From Antedon mediterranea (lineage: Eukaryota > Echinodermata > Crinoidea > Comatulida > Antedonidae): 64,000 nucleotides of DNA. A program made the translations under genes and the position numbers. The DNA is taken from assembly GCF_964355755.1 (NCBI RefSeq), contig NC_092673.1, positions 27,347,001 to 27,411,000 of the forward strand. Reading direction: 5' to 3'. Below, piece after piece: positions 1 to 14,400 of this stretch (position 1 is its first letter; every line of letters begins with the position of its first letter). The notes beneath the pieces are model-generated. The model saw only the letters and a program-made list of their open reading frames with translations. It did not search any database and was not told the origin of the DNA.

Positions 1-56
1 AATCAGCGTTTTTTCCCACACACAGAAGTTTGTTTATTTAATTCGCATTTGTCAAA

Positions 57-2411
57 ATGTCGGTTTCAGAAGAACGTATACCTTTGGCTGAAATAATTAC
101 AATTGACACTGGTAACATAATTAATTGGGCAAACATGAAGCGAAAAGTGCCGACTTCTTCAACAGATGAGGTAATTTAAGCTACAAAAATTATAATAGAT
201 CGGTAGGCTAGGCCAGGCTCATGCAAGCTTAGTCGTCGTTGGTGGAGAGCGAGGATAGGGATTGCAGTACGACTTTCGCTGGTGACCAGTGGTAACGATA
301 TATCGAGGCCTAGCCTCAGATGGTGAGAAGCGTTGAGTTGATTTGTGGTGTAAACAAAATCACCACACGAATTTGGCACACTGACACTTGACTTGTCAGT
401 TTCGATTCTCCCCACCATTCCTTGTTCCTCCCCCGGCCAATATGCTGTCTCCCCCCCCCCCATTATATACCCACCCGCTGTCCCCCAACATATGTAGCAT
501 TTTAATACTGTATTCCCATTTACACATTAGACACAATACTATAGTCGAATAGTCCTATAATATCATTAAAATTTTATATTAAAAGTCTAGTATAATTTTG
601 TATAATATAAACTAAAAAAACATTTTTATCAATAGATTCGAGTAAGTATTGATACAACCTTAAGTGCCTGTCAAAAAGAGGCTGACCTTGAAAAGCAACG
701 TGACCTTCGCCAACTTGTGTGCTGCTATCCAAACAAAATTCCAAGTCTAGAAACAAGAGAAGAACAGAAAATTACTGTAAAGTTGTTCATTTTCAACACA
801 GAAGTAGAAATATTCAAAGAAGCTATTCAAAAAGGTATAGGCCTATGTAAATCATACCGAATAAATGTAATTTACCAATGAATTTTGGTGTTATTAATAT
901 ACTAAAACAAATAAATATATAAAATATGGTATATACTTTATATTCTGTACTTATTTTTTCAGCCTTAAAACAGCTTTCAGTGACGATGATTGATACAGTC
1001 TTACTGAGCATGCCCGACGAACCTGATGATGAAAATCTAACAATAGATCATGTGAAACCTCTTTGGGAAATTCTAGAGGGATATGTGGCCCAGGGTACTA
1101 TTGGAAACTTGGGCGTTAGTGATGTAGACCTACCACTGTTTGTAGAGCTTTATAATTGGGCTGAGGTATGAGCTTAGTTGCAGTCTAAATATAGTGGTAG
1201 TCTTAAGCTCTGTTTACACTATCAAACTAGTTTGACAAAAAAGTATGATGTGCCCAAATATGGTTGTGATGACATCATCGTGTCCATATATGGGCACATC
1301 ACATTTTGTTTGTTGCATAATGTTTGATTGGCTTATATATAGAGCCTAATACAAATTCCTTACCACACAAAGTTCAAGACACAAAATCCTAAAATACCAA
1401 AAAAAAACTAAACAATTTAAGATGAGATGCAAAGGAACTATTTTCACTGGTTTGTAGGGAGATTACACATTTATTTTTTGGTGTTCAATGGAGTAGAACC
1501 CCTTCTTTGGTAGACCCCTAATAAGGGGACACTTTCCTGTGAAACAAACAAGATATATAAGGAAAAATTATATCTTTAGCACTAACAGTCCCCTATTCAG
1601 TGGACAACCTTATTAAAAGGGGACACTTTGTTGGGTCCTGAAGGTGTCCTTTAATAGTGGTTCAACTGTTGTCATATGTTTGTGTTTTTTTTTTCAGGTT
1701 AAGCCAATGATTAATCAGTTAAACCTGGCTACGTGCTGCGTCATTCCACCAGAAATGAAGGACTTTGCAAAAGAAAATAATGTGCAGCTTCTCACACATG
1801 CAGACCCACGAAGTAAGCCATTCACATGCCATTCCAATTCTCGGTACTGTATCTACTTCCGAGGTATCATAAGAATATTTGGTTATACAACATCACATGT
1901 GTTTCACATGTATCTAGTAGTAATCTAACCTTACATGATACAGGCACCACATTTGATGTAAATTAGATGCTGTATTACCAAATATTCCTATGATACAGCA
2001 AAAATAAATAGTATGTAGAGCATTGCGAATTGGGTACTAGATGCGTGTATATTCTTGTGGTTCTATTGTATAGCATTGTGGTGCTATTGTATAGTCTTGT
2101 GGTGTTTAGAAGGCCCCATCAAATTTTCTTCAGTGCAAATAAAGTTGTTCTATGTAACGTTCATTGGTAAGATTCTGCTTGAACTATAATATACTGTAAT
2201 TATTTGTTTTATTATATTTATAGATATCCTACCAGTCGAAGTATTCCAAGAGATTGTTTCAAACCAATTCAGTTCACGAGATGCTGCCGGCGCCACGTGG
2301 TATCCATCGTGGGTTGTACGATACACGTCAATTGTCAAAAACCGCGCCATTGTTCGCTGCAAGGGATATATTGTACGGGCTCAGCGGAATCTCTCTATCA
2401 TTGATGGATGA
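57..2411 (+). CDS. GCLM: Glutamate-cysteine ligase regulatory (modifier) subunit, 5 exons
   Basis: Coding exons join(57-170, 636-834, 963-1165, 1698-1812, 2224-2411); phases agree and give 272 aa, against 274 for human GCLM. GCLM is a catalytically inactive aldo/keto-reductase-fold protein. It binds the catalytic subunit GCLC in the cytosol, lowers its Km for glutamate and eases feedback inhibition by glutathione, the first step of glutathione synthesis. Family-typical blocks are visible: GTIGNLGVSDVDLPLFVELY in exon 3, VKPMINQLNLATCCVIPPEM then QLLTHADP in exon 4, and WVVRYTSIVKNRAIVRCKGY near the C-terminus. All introns are GT-AG. The start at 57 is the first ATG seen and gives the expected length; only 56 bases of upstream sequence are in the window, so the promoter is missing. 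Intron 3 carries a family A MITE and a family C repeat. The next gene, RABL6, converges tail-to-tail about 3 kb downstream. Confidence 0.96.
1205..1347. repeat. MITE family A copy, GCLM intron 3
   Basis: Left end AAGCTCTGTTTACACTATC, a core of GATGTGCCCAAATATGG and TGTCCATATATGGGCACATC, and a decayed right end (TAGAGCCT). It is one of about 20 copies of the same short inverted-repeat element in the window. Confidence 0.85.
1493..1668. repeat. Dispersed repeat family C copy, GCLM intron 3
   Basis: Contains GTAGAACCCC, AAGGGGACACTTTCCTGTG, TTGGGTCCTGAAGGTGTCC and TTCAACTG. The same order of blocks recurs near 7250, 14354, 35115 and 54795. The halves are loosely inverted (GGGGACAC and GTGTCC), as expected of a non-autonomous element. 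Confidence 0.65.
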
Positions 2412-4823
2412 TGTTGAATACAAATATTAAAGAATATACTGTATTAAACAACATTCACATTGTTGAAAACTGACCAATCAGGGCATGATTTTTCAAATTT
2501 ATCAGGCGTAATCATGGTTGCCATGGTAATCTAGAATAAATTTCAATGTTATAATGGGTGTGTGATTTGTCTCATTTTCAATGTTGATATAATGAATTAG
2601 ATGTTCAGTTTTATACAATATTAAAACCATGTATACCACGTTTTTAATATTCCGCTTTCCATTTAAACATAAGATGATCATTTTTACATAAAGGACACAT
2701 ATACCGTAAATTAGTATATCCTCACTGTTCTTTACAACAATTCATAAACTGTATTTTAACCAATATAGTTGGGAATTATATTTAAAAAATATTTTTAAAA
2801 TGGCAAACAAATACATTTTTAATGAGTAAATGTATGTGTGGGATTACTGTATATGTAATTGTTTTTTAAATGAAATGTTGATTTCCTCTATATTGGTCTA
2901 TATCAACATAATAAGTAATTATACATAGGTTGTTTATATTTTTGAGAATACACTAATTAGAATAAAAATATTAAAAATCAATTTTGTTATTTTATTTATT
3001 ATTCTTCAATAAACAAAACAATCACAATAATTAATAATACTATTACATGAAATATTCCAGTCTTCACTGTCCCTTAAGAATATACATATGATACATGTTA
3101 TTTACAATAATCTACGATATACTGTCTTCATGCCACAACATCATTTAACCAATAAGTACATACTAGCCTTTAAAACGCTTGCAAATATATTTCTATGGAA
3201 AGATGTTGAGGAATGCAGTGCGGAATAAAAGCTAATAAAGGAAAGGTCATTTAACAGGTGCACCAACCCCGACCCAGGAGTACATTTGATTTCACCTGAT
3301 AAGAGCTACTGCTAAAAGAATAAAATGGCATTAAAAAGGGTTAGTAACCTTAAAAAACACATGTTTCCAGAATCCTACCTGCTTGCTACACTATCTAGCT
3401 GGTGAAATTATTTCTAAATTACATATACGCCCATAATAGAAATTGCTAAACATACAACATACTGTACTAATCTACCCTGTACGCTGAATATAGTAGAGAT
3501 ATACTTTATTAAATTAGTAGAGGAATGGAAAACGGTACAACTGGTTCACATATAGATATCGTATTCATCATACACACTATGGTGGAACATAATAGATGGG
3601 TTATTAATTATTGGTAGAACATTTGGTTAAAAATGCACATTGTATAATAGACAAGGGGTACTGTATATACCCAGGAACCAACGGTAAAGGGCAACATAAA
3701 TAAATTAAAAAAATACAATAACTTTAACGAAGTAGTTTGATATTTAATTACTGATTTACGGTAACAGATTCCATTCAATATCTGTAAGCAATTACATATA
3801 TATTTTGATATAGCAGATATAAATAACACAAACATAACTATACTTCTATTTTATTATTTCTTATATTAAACATACAAACTAGATGCCTCTGATACAGCAA
3901 GTAGTCATGGCAGTGGGGGTTTAAGAATTTTGAAACCAGGCGTAGACTTTTGGATAAAGTATATTTTTTTTTGTTTGGAGTACTTTACGTTGAAGATTGG
4001 TGTTTGTCAACGTTAACAAATGTTTATTATTAAAATTAGATTTTCTGCTGAGCACAAAGGTTTCCAAATTGTAAATTAAACTTCAATATTATACAAGTTT
4101 ATTGTTCAGGATATTTCTAACAGGGGAGCCTCAACAAATAGTGTTATAAAGTCTGAATTCAGAATTTTATTTTAGCTGTCAAAAAAAGGAGTGCGCGACT
4201 AGAGCAGAATTCTTAATCAGCTCTTGTCTCCACGTCGTCATGGTACTCACAGCTGGATTTTATACTTAATTTCAAATAATCTATTGTTACCGGTGTAACA
4301 AAAGAACAAAAGTTAAGATTGACTTATTAGATTTCTCTAGTTTTGGTGGGAAGAAAATAGATTAAATAGAATTATATTTTATTTTAAATAAATATAAACA
4401 ATACGTAAAATAAGTTTCATAAAAAATATTCAACAGTACTATCAACAAAAACTACTGTGGTACGTTAAATAAATATCCATATTTTGTATACATATAATAA
4501 TAATAACAATTATTACTGCAGAACTATACGATCATTACTGCAGTAGCATCATACAAATTAAAACAAGAAAAGCAGCATATACAATATAAATATATTAACT
4601 GTTATTGTTTACTACAGTACATAAAATGAAAATTGCAATAATCAGATACTGTGAAATAATACCATTTTCAATTTCACAGTAAAACTGTCCTTTTTTGAGT
4701 CTGTATTTAAGGATGAGTAAAGCTGAGATAGCTGTGGTATTTGTTTTCACCTATAAATTAAATCTCTATCCAAAATTACAATATAAACCTATATATCATA
4801 CGTTAGGGAGCGGTATAGAAGAG

Positions 4824-4961
4824 TGACCATTACGAAGTTGTTTTAAATTGGGGAGGTTTTAAACATATGATTGACCATTACGGAGTTGTTTTAAATTTGG
4901 GAGGTTTTAAACCTATGACCATTACGGAGTTGTTTTAAATTGGGGAGGTTTTAAACATATT
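4824..4961. repeat. Tandem repeat, about 50 bp x 3
   Basis: Three successive copies of a unit containing GACCATTACGGAGTTGTTTT, AAATTGGGGAGGTTTTAAAC and a short spacer. Unit length varies between about 47 and 51 bases. Confidence 0.85.
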
Positions 4962-5135
4962 TGATCCCTATCTCATCTAAATATTTGAAACATTTTAAAG
5001 AGTAAATTTATAATATCTAAAATCATTTTCAAAATGTATATTTCTTTTCCTGCTTTTCTCAAATTTATTCATTTTTTACATTACAGTACAAGGTTTTGTG
5101 AGAGTGAATTCAAAGAGTAACAAGAGAAGATCTAG

Positions 5136-5335
5136 CAACAGGATACTGAACTCAGGAGATCAAAGGGTTTATCTGTGGCTGCGACACGATCAGTTCTACG
5201 CACCTAATTTACACAGTGTGCCGCGGAGCATATGTACATAGTACAGTACTGTTGGTATTTGTTGCAGCCAGACATAAGATCAAAGGACTGTTACGAGTTG
5301 GCAAGACCAGCTCAGTGTCCTGTTGGGTTGACTTT
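5136..5335. repeat. Dispersed repeat family D, copy 1
   Basis: About 200 bp with close similarity to 37420-37638. Shared blocks are CAACAGGATACTGA, GGTTTATCTGTGGCTGCGAC, CACAGTGTGCCG, CAGTACTGTTGGTATTTG and GCAGCCAGACATAAGATCAA. No coding frame is conserved. Class unknown. Confidence 0.75.
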
Positions 5336-5436
5336 CATTCTACCAACTGAGTTATATAATTTCAAAGTTTTGCACCTTCTCAGATCCGTTTTTCATAATT
5401 GGACAGCATAAAGAAATACAATAACAATACAAGGGC

Positions 5437-8400
5437 TTAAAACACCTCATAGTTTGTATCACCCTTCCCTTCTAAGAATGCCTCAAATGCGTCCATTTCT
5501 GGATCTCCAATATCGTCTTCAACAACGGGTGATTTCTTTTTCTTTTTTTTCTTCTCACCTGTTTCATCTGATTTGTCTTTTCTTCTTCTGTTTGGATCAG
5601 TGTCTTTTTTGCTTTCCTTGTCTTTACTCTTCTTGTGTTTGTGCTTCTTTACCTTACCATCATTCTGAAAGACAAGCATTAGTAGAATGAACTTTGACCT
5701 TTTAATCAACTTAAGCAGTGAAGTTAAACCATATCATCCTCTACAAACAGCCTAGATCTTGTGATCCACTTTTGACTACTTACTTGCCAACTAGCTGAGT
5801 GGTCTATCTAAAATAAAGATCTTATTTCACATTGTAACGCACCTCAAGTAGCCCAATTATTAAAGATTGTACAACCCTCTATAAGTAGCCTAGTTAAAAT
5901 CTTATTTATACCAATTCCAGGTACCCTAATTTCATTTTGTCACCCACCAAAAGTAGCCTAATTCAAGATCTAGCATGCAATTATATTTTTCTATTTCTAC
6001 TACTGTACATCCAACCAACATCAATGAATATTTACCTCCGAATTTGATTTATCTTTTTTCCTTTCCTTGTCTTTACTTTTGTGTTTCTTCTTTCTTGTTG
6101 ATGATGAGTTTGTACTAGTTGTATCAGCATCACTGTTGCTATTATCTATCACATCATTTTCCAATTTGGACTCTTTTACACTTGCTAAAATATCAAATTC
6201 ATCACTTATTTCCCGGTTTAACTTTTCTGTTGATGAAATGAGGGGAGTGTGAAAAAGATGAGGATGATAATAGAATGAATGGGTAGAAATGAAACCATCT
6301 GAAAAAAAAATCAGGCTGAAGACTTCTGTGGCAGTTATTTGAAGTAGTGGCACTGTGGCTTAGTGCTTGATATGCTTGCTTACCATTTCTAACGTCCTCG
6401 GTTTAAATCAAATTTCAGGATTTTTCAAACAGCCAATAAAACAACCCTCTAAGGATTAAGGGTTACTTGGGTTTTGTGCCTGTAATTAGCCAGTCATGTA
6501 TTTAAGGTTGGATGGTGTGAAAATGAAAAAAATATACCAACTCTTTGATGATTACATGTTTTTAATTCTTCCAGTTATTAAAGATGTATTGTCCCCCTGA
6601 AAAAATAATTCTCAAAAAATGTTTGAATATGCCATTTTAATGTAACATAATAGTTATCCACTTTGACCAAAAATTGGATCGAACAAAAATTTAAAGCAAA
6701 AGATGGTCAAATTGGCTGCCAGCCAATGGGTTTTGGTTGAATTTAACCATTTATTTTTAAGTGAAAACATTATTTTTTTCCCATTTTTTCTACAGAAGTG
6801 ATTAACTTGATTAAAACTACAAAATAACATATTCAAAGTCTGATTTAATTAATCTTCATTTTTCATGTTTTTGGAGGACAATACATCCTTACATTGCTGA
6901 GTCTAATTTCCAAGCATGTAATTTTCAAACCTTTTTCAGTATAAACAGTAGTTAGGTCGGTATAGTGCAGAATAGAACGGCGGTGCTTGGTTCTATTCCT
7001 GAAACAAGAGTAAACTAAAAGGTATGAGTAATGCAGCATTGAACTGTATCAACAACCTACTTACTGGTTTTGTTATTCTTTGTACCAACACTCTCAAGGA
7101 AGTCCAGATCATCAAGATCTAAGCTGATAACTGGTGTCGGAGATGCCACTGGTTCCTGATCAGTACTGGATGTTCGACTTTTCTGAACTGCCTGAAAGAA
7201 AAAGGGTTAAATTTGATTTAAAATTAAATGGTTAACTACATGAATAGTTAAAACCCTTTCTCTTGGGACACCCCCATTAAGGGGACACTTTACATGAAAA
7301 GAACAAGGTGCAATATATATTCTAACAATATGCCCAAGCCCCAACTACAGTTGAACCCATATTAATAGAGGTTTCTCCTTAATAAATGTGTTAATAGGGG
7401 TCTAATGTAGCTAGTTAATATTTCAAGAGATAACATAATAGTATTGGTACCTGCTCTGCATCACTATCTTCTTCATCACTACTTTCAACTGGAGGAGGCA
7501 GACTCTCCTGCTTAAAGATCCTTGTGTTCTTGCTGCCAAAGTCCGTCAGCTGTATGCTAGAAGAAGGGTTCTTCACCTCCACACCAAATTCTTTGATGTC
7601 AATATCAACATCTTGAGCAACAACTGGTGAGTCATCCTCTGAGCTAGAGAGTTCTATATCTTTGCTGGTGATGGCAGTCTTTGAAGGTTTCTTTGTTTCT
7701 GGTTCACTGTCGCTGGTTGGCAGTACGGTGGGTGAGGTCAGAGTGTTGGCGTTGGATGCAGATGAGAATGTGAGGTTCATCTCATCGTCTGAATCAATCT
7801 CTTCTTGATATCCTGCCACCATTGGGTTACCATCGGCTTCATCACTTTGCAAATTAAAACTAATTGTTAATTGTTTTTCTAAAGTTTTAACTACCATTCA
7901 TAGTTGCAAAAAGAGAATTAATGTGATAATGGTTTAATTAAAAACATATTCAATGCACTTCTACAATCCAACCTTCACCAACATTGGTGCAAATTGATTT
8001 TTTGGTGTGTTTGTAGAAGATGTCTGGTAAATTTTGTTGTATGTATTTTATATGGATGTCCTATCCGAAATAAAGGAAATGAATGAATGTCTATGTGTAC
8101 AGAGACTGTAGAAAGACACAATAAAATATAAAAAAAGTGCATAGAAAAGACAGTAGGGACTGGGCACCTAAACTTTTGAAGATTGCAATGCAAAAGATAC
8201 ACAATTTCTAGGCCCTGGGCCTGTCTTATTTCAAAACCCTTTAACCCCACTGATTACCGCAGCACTGCAGCTATGGGAATACACCTTTCTTACCTATCAC
8301 TGTCATATTTTTGTTCTTTTATTGCAGTTTTCTTGAGTTTCTTTGATGCTTTATCCACATCTTTCCAGAATTCATTATTGGCGCTGTCGTCAGGGACAAA

Positions 8401-11400
8401 GTCATCCACATTGCTGACGACCCCCTTGGAAGAAGTGGGTATCGTTAGAGGAGGAACCTCAGTTTCTGTATAAAAAATAACAAAGTTTATGAATATATGA
8501 ATAAATAAAATTAACCATCCCCATTTTTCACAACAAATGAAAAATTAACAAGATGAATTTGATGTCCAATCTTATTTCCCAGCCCTGAGTTGACTACCTC
8601 AGAGGACTTCAGCTTTGATCCAGTTATGTGTTAGCCACTAGTGTAACTTAGTGTTCCGATGATAGTGTACTTAGTGTTCCAATGATAGTGTAACTTAGTG
8701 TTCTGATGATAGTGAAACTTAGTGTTCCGATGATAGTGTAACTTAGTATTCTGATGATAGTGAAACTTAGTGTTCCGATGATAGTGTAACTTAGTGTTCC
8801 AATGATAGTGTAACTTAGTGTTCCGATGACAGCGTAACTTAGTGTTCCGATGATAGTATAACTTAGTGTTCTAAAAACTCATGACCTACCTGATGGTTCG
8901 CTTTTTGTTGACTTCTTACTACTGAAAAACTTGCCAAATCTTGATGATATCGAAGTTTGGGCGACAACAGCTGGTGGAGGCGATTGTGTTGATTGTTCAG
9001 GCAGTGGGGATTCGTTTGTTTGTGAATTCTTTCGTTGAATATTCGGTGAATTTGACGGCGTAGTTCTTTGTGGAGTTGTTGCTGGGGAAGGTTGATTTGG
9101 AGTACTGATTGGAGAACTTTGTGAACTTGGTGAACTTGTTTCTAAATGATGTGAAAAAACATTGCTGTATTGTACCTATTTGAGTTACTGTTGGCCAGAA
9201 AATTAGTAAAGTGGTGGTCCATAGCCTCCTAAGCTCTGTCTACATTATAAAACTTTATGTGACAACAAAAATTGTGATATGGACATGATGATGCCATATC
9301 ACTACTTTATTTGGGCATATCACTACCATATTTGGGCACATCGCACCCTTTTTTCAAACTAGACCTTTATAAAGAAAAACTATTATTTCAATGTATGCAG
9401 ACTGGGGAAAAAGTTTTTCAATTATGTATAATAAACCTATTGTATATTATACAGGAAATAAACTTAAGCTCTGTCTACACTATTAAACTAGTTTGAACAA
9501 ATAAGTGTAATGTGCCCAAATATGGTAGTGGTATGACATCATCATGTCCATATATGGGCACATCACATTTTTTTGTCACATAAGTTTGATAGTGTAGACA
9601 GAGCTTTATATAAACAAAATTCAATATTTATGATAAGAAACAATTATCGTACCTAATGTTATTTGAGGCGTTCCATTGGTTAAAATTTCTGTTTTCTTAT
9701 TTTGTCGCTGTTTTCTCCTTGTTTCTAATGTTTCTAAATATCTAGTACAAATAAAAATTTATTTATTGAACAATTTTCAGAATAATATAAGAATTTTTTT
9801 TTGACAATTATATTTACTATAGTCAAACAGAATAATTGTTTAGTAGTCACTAAAAAACTTACAAATTATAATTTTGATCTTCTGATTCCAGACGCATATT
9901 TAATTCTTGTAACGTGGCGTCTGCTTCTAATTGGTTAGTTTCTAGTTGCCGTAGTAATGTTTCACGCTATGAGAATAAATTATAAAACAGTTAATCATTG
10001 GATAAAATACCTATAAAACACCTACAGCTCTGTCCACACTATCAAACTAGATTGACAAAAAAAGTGTAATGTGCCCAAATATGGTCACATGGACATATAT
10101 GGGCTATAACATTTTTTTGTCACATAAAGTTTGATAGTGTAGACAGAGCTTTAAAGACCTATAAACATTTCTATAAAACATTGATATAATAATAAACTTG
10201 AAACTGAATCAAGTTTAACTTACCTGTAGCTGTAAGAATGGCACATTAAAAAATGTATGGAGGTATTTAAGACCGAACCCATTCTTCATGGAAGACTCTG
10301 CATAGCGCACATGTGCAGAACCAGGTGGCCTGCTCAGAAAAAAACACACAAGAATTGTTTTCATTATTATTGCCAGTGATATTTAAATTATATTTATGGA
10401 ATATTATGACATCAATAATTTATCTTGTGACTTTGAAATGTACTGGTATCTAAGATCACTAAAATGTAAACATATTCCAAACAGTGTTTTATAGTGATGG
10501 TCATTAGTAAGTCTAATGGCTCATTAGTACAGTATGTAAACCACATTATTATACTCAGTTCCCACCCTGTGTAAACAAATTAATAACAATTCTTTCAACA
10601 TTATTATAAATATTTGTTTGTTTAATATAAAATATTCAATATTTGTTTATATTTTCATTTTTGCTGTGTTTTATGATGAAGTTAAAAACTTCATCTCGCA
10701 TTATATTCCTGCCTCACTAACGATAACATTAACAGCAATTCAAAGTTTAACATTTTATTTTATAAAAATATTTGAAACTACTTATACAATATACACATGG
10801 TTTCAGAATGATTATCATAAATTATTTAAATTTCCCTAGTGTTAAAATGTAGGAAACAAAAAGACTGATTTTCATTTTAAATGAGGACAAATTGGAATGT
10901 TCAATTTAACCTTATTTTTATCATTTTGCCCGGTAACAGTTGTGAAAAAGCTTCAAATTCGTATTCCATGTGTGAAGTACATAATCATGTACTGTAACAT
11001 GACATCATAATAGCAATATTTTATGAATAATAATAAAATGAAAGAAATTTGCTACCTTTCAAATTCCTCTACAAATGTGCTGATGTGGTCCTCCAAGACC
11101 GTGCGGTGTTCGGACATATCACGGAAATTGGCAAGAACCACAACCGGGATGTGATTTGGAATCTTAGGAAGCTCTCGCTCTATGTAACTAAACGTCCTGG
11201 AAAAGACAAACAAAAAAATGTGGCATGAACATCACAAAATACCTAACATTAACACAAAGTAGAAAGATTTAAATTTAGCACCAATACTAAAGCTCTGTTC
11301 ACACTATCAAACTTTGTGACAACAAAATGTGATGTGCCCATATATGTACATCATGATGTCATATCACTACCTTATTTGGGTATATCACAACCTCTTTGGG

Positions 11401-14400
11401 AACATCACAATTTTTTGTCAAACTAGGTTGATAGTGCAGACAGAGCTTAAGACTGTGATGCAAGTTGAAATGCATGTGTTTATGATACAGAGTCCAAAGT
11501 TTATCACGTCTTGGACTTGAATCAACCGAATTTGGTTGACAAAAAAATTTCAAACTAAACCCAAACATAAGCATACAATAAATTAACATAGTTTCTAGTT
11601 AAATATGCCAATTAAATGTCACATAATATTTATTCAGTTTGACTAAAACCTGGATAAAAAAAAAATCCTGAAAAAATTTTAATTTAAAGCAAAATATTCA
11701 AAGTCTGATTTTATTAATCTTTATATTTCAGGTTTTTGGGGGACAATACATCTTTAAATACCCACCAATGTTTTGTAATATCCATTAGCATGACAACACC
11801 ATTAGTTCCCTTGTAGACATCTAAGAACTCCGCATCTAAGCATGGTTCATCTGGTGCTTCCTCAACATCATCATTGGAGATCTTTAACATGTCATTTACC
11901 TTCTTACTACGCCCTTTATCAACTACGTCCCATACCTCGACTTTGACGACATCATCCGTAGCTAAACGCACAAGAAATTGTTATAAAATCTTTAAAAATT
12001 ATATAAAAGTTTCTGCAGCAGATGAACCTCAATTACAAATATGTCTTTAGTTTCAAGATTTGTATTTTTCATTGTTTTCACCTTGAGCAAAATCTTATCT
12101 TTTCATCAACATAGATGAGATAAAGACTGCGTGAGAAAGGATGAGAGGAAGAGTAAAATACACAAGAAATTGTAATAAAATAATCTAAAAATATTATGAC
12201 AGTTTTTGCAGCAGATGAACCTTTTTAGTTTCAAGGTTTGTATTTTTCATGGTGTGGTTTCATGGTGTGGATATGTACGCTTTATAAATCTTTTTACCAT
12301 ATCTTATTAACATGGATGAGAAAAAGAATGCTTGATAATAAGAAGGGTAAAGGATTGGAAGGAAATTGATAAGACAACAACACTTATTCTAAATGAATTA
12401 CCTTATTTTAAAGACAAGTCCTTTATAATCGATTACACTTTTTTATATTACAAAACAATAATCACCAAAAATAAATATGAAGGCAACTGGCTTATAAAGG
12501 TTAAATTTAAATAAAGATATATATAAAGTATATAGTATAAGAATGTAAGTACATAAAGACAATAAGCAACAGAAGAAAAGTGAAAGAAATGAATGATTGA
12601 TATTTGGGTAGATACGATGTATTGGAAAAAACCAATAAATAAATAATTTGAGCAAACAAATTTCACAATAAAATACATACAGAAAAACGGGATAATAAGT
12701 GTGAAATGTTTTATAGAAAATAAAAACAAAAGTGAAAAAGAATGAAATAATTGGTATCTTGAAATTAAAAGAAAATAACAGCTTGTTGTGATTGAATGGA
12801 AATATGCATAGTTACCACCACATGTGATACCAAAGAAGTTAATATAAAGCTCTTATACCCTTAACAAACCAAAAATAAATACACTAGATGAAATAAAACT
12901 GAAATAATACACATAATAAAAACAACATATGTTTAATGGCAGGGTTCATAATTCGACAAATCTGGATTTGAGATTCAGAAATTGCTAGTAGATTGTTCAA
13001 AATTGTTTGTTGGAAATGTTAAAAACTAGATAAGGACAAAAAATGGGCCTTTTTAGTCTAGCATAAGTACAGTATGGTAGGCTTGATTTAGCAATTTCTG
13101 AAAAGTTTTTTAAAATATTGCCTGTTAGTTAGTTGGGTTAGAGTACAGTATTAACAGATTTTTACTGTACATCTAGTAAAAAAAAAATGTCTAGCCTCTC
13201 AATTACTAATATTTGCATAAAGGAATTTGAATATATCTTTTCTTATAAAAATTAACCCATATTATAAATTTAATGAGCCAAGAACAATTAATATGCAGTG
13301 AAGATAGCTGTAGACCATGGCAGTGGCTGTGTACTTGTTGTCAAAGGAATTGATTAAAAAAAATTGGGGGGGGGGGGGATATTTATTTCCCACCTACTGT
13401 ATCAAAATATGTGATGTTGTTAGAATTAGTTTGTTTATCAGAACAATATGAACCCTGCATCGAAGCCTAGCCATCAAAGCAAACATACACACGTCTCATT
13501 TAACAACATTCCTATTTTAAATTATGCAGTCAATTTTTTCAATATAATACAATACATAAATAGCAGGAACTTAAATGTGTGATAAAGTTATTATGTTATC
13601 AGGTACTACACAGTAGGTACATACAGATTTACGCAACAAATAAAATATAATTTGACAGGCAAGTTCCACAACGTTGATGCATTACCTTTAAAATCACGCT
13701 GGCTACCGCAAGCTTATGTTAGCATTTACAAATCAAGGAAGAATTATTAAATAAATGTAGATGAAATTAATTACAATAATAATAATAATAAATGGTCTTT
13801 TATAGTCTTATATTGTTTTATTATTATGATGTTATCACGTATAATACCAACAAAATGAGCATAAATATGACAAAAGGACATTTAATAACAATACAGACAG
13901 TCTTAAAATTAAAGATGTATTATCCTCCTGAAAAAATAATTTTAATGTTGCCTTATATAGAAATCCACTTTGACCAAAAATTGGATCAAATTATAAAATA
14001 TATTATTTATATATATAAATAATAATAATAATGAGGAGAAAGGCTATTGTCGGTTTATCCAGGTAAGCTAGGCACGAAATAGACAATGTATTTACTTAAA
14101 TGAAAAACAGTAATTTAAAGCAAGAAATAACCATTTATTTTGTCATTTTGTAAGTAAAGTGAAAACATTAATTTTTTCCATTTTTAAAAACTACAAAATA
14201 ATCTATTCAAAGTTTGATTTGATTAATCTTTATTTTTCATGTTTTTGGAGGGGCAATACATATACAATTAAATTAATTAATTAAATATAATTGTTTCTTA
14301 TAAGTCAATGAGAACAGCTGAAGTCTCTGTTACTATTCATTAAAAGTAGTCGACAGTAGAACCCCTCCTTTGGGACACCCCCATTAAGGGGACACTTTCC

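Larger units (their letters stand above)
2412..5436. other. Intergenic region between convergent GCLM and RABL6 3' ends
   Basis: AT-rich DNA with no convincing exon. A likely GCLM poly(A) signal (AATAAA) lies near 2535. A minus-strand AATAAA near 5065 could serve RABL6. A three-copy tandem repeat (4824-4961) and one copy of dispersed repeat family D (5136-5335) lie here. Short ORFs such as 3608-3835 on the minus strand have no recognisable features. Confidence 0.6.

Noticed and set aside
176-463. 95-codon minus-strand ORF in GCLM intron 1
   Set aside because: It lies entirely in the intron of a well-supported gene and has no recognisable domain.
12332-12729. Overlapping ORFs in RABL6 intron 2
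   Set aside because: AT-rich chance frames rich in Ile, Phe and Lys without domain similarity.
13355-13380. Poly-A/poly-G run (AAAAAATTGGGGGGGGGGGG)
   Set aside because: A homopolymer tract, probably prone to assembly error. No function implied.
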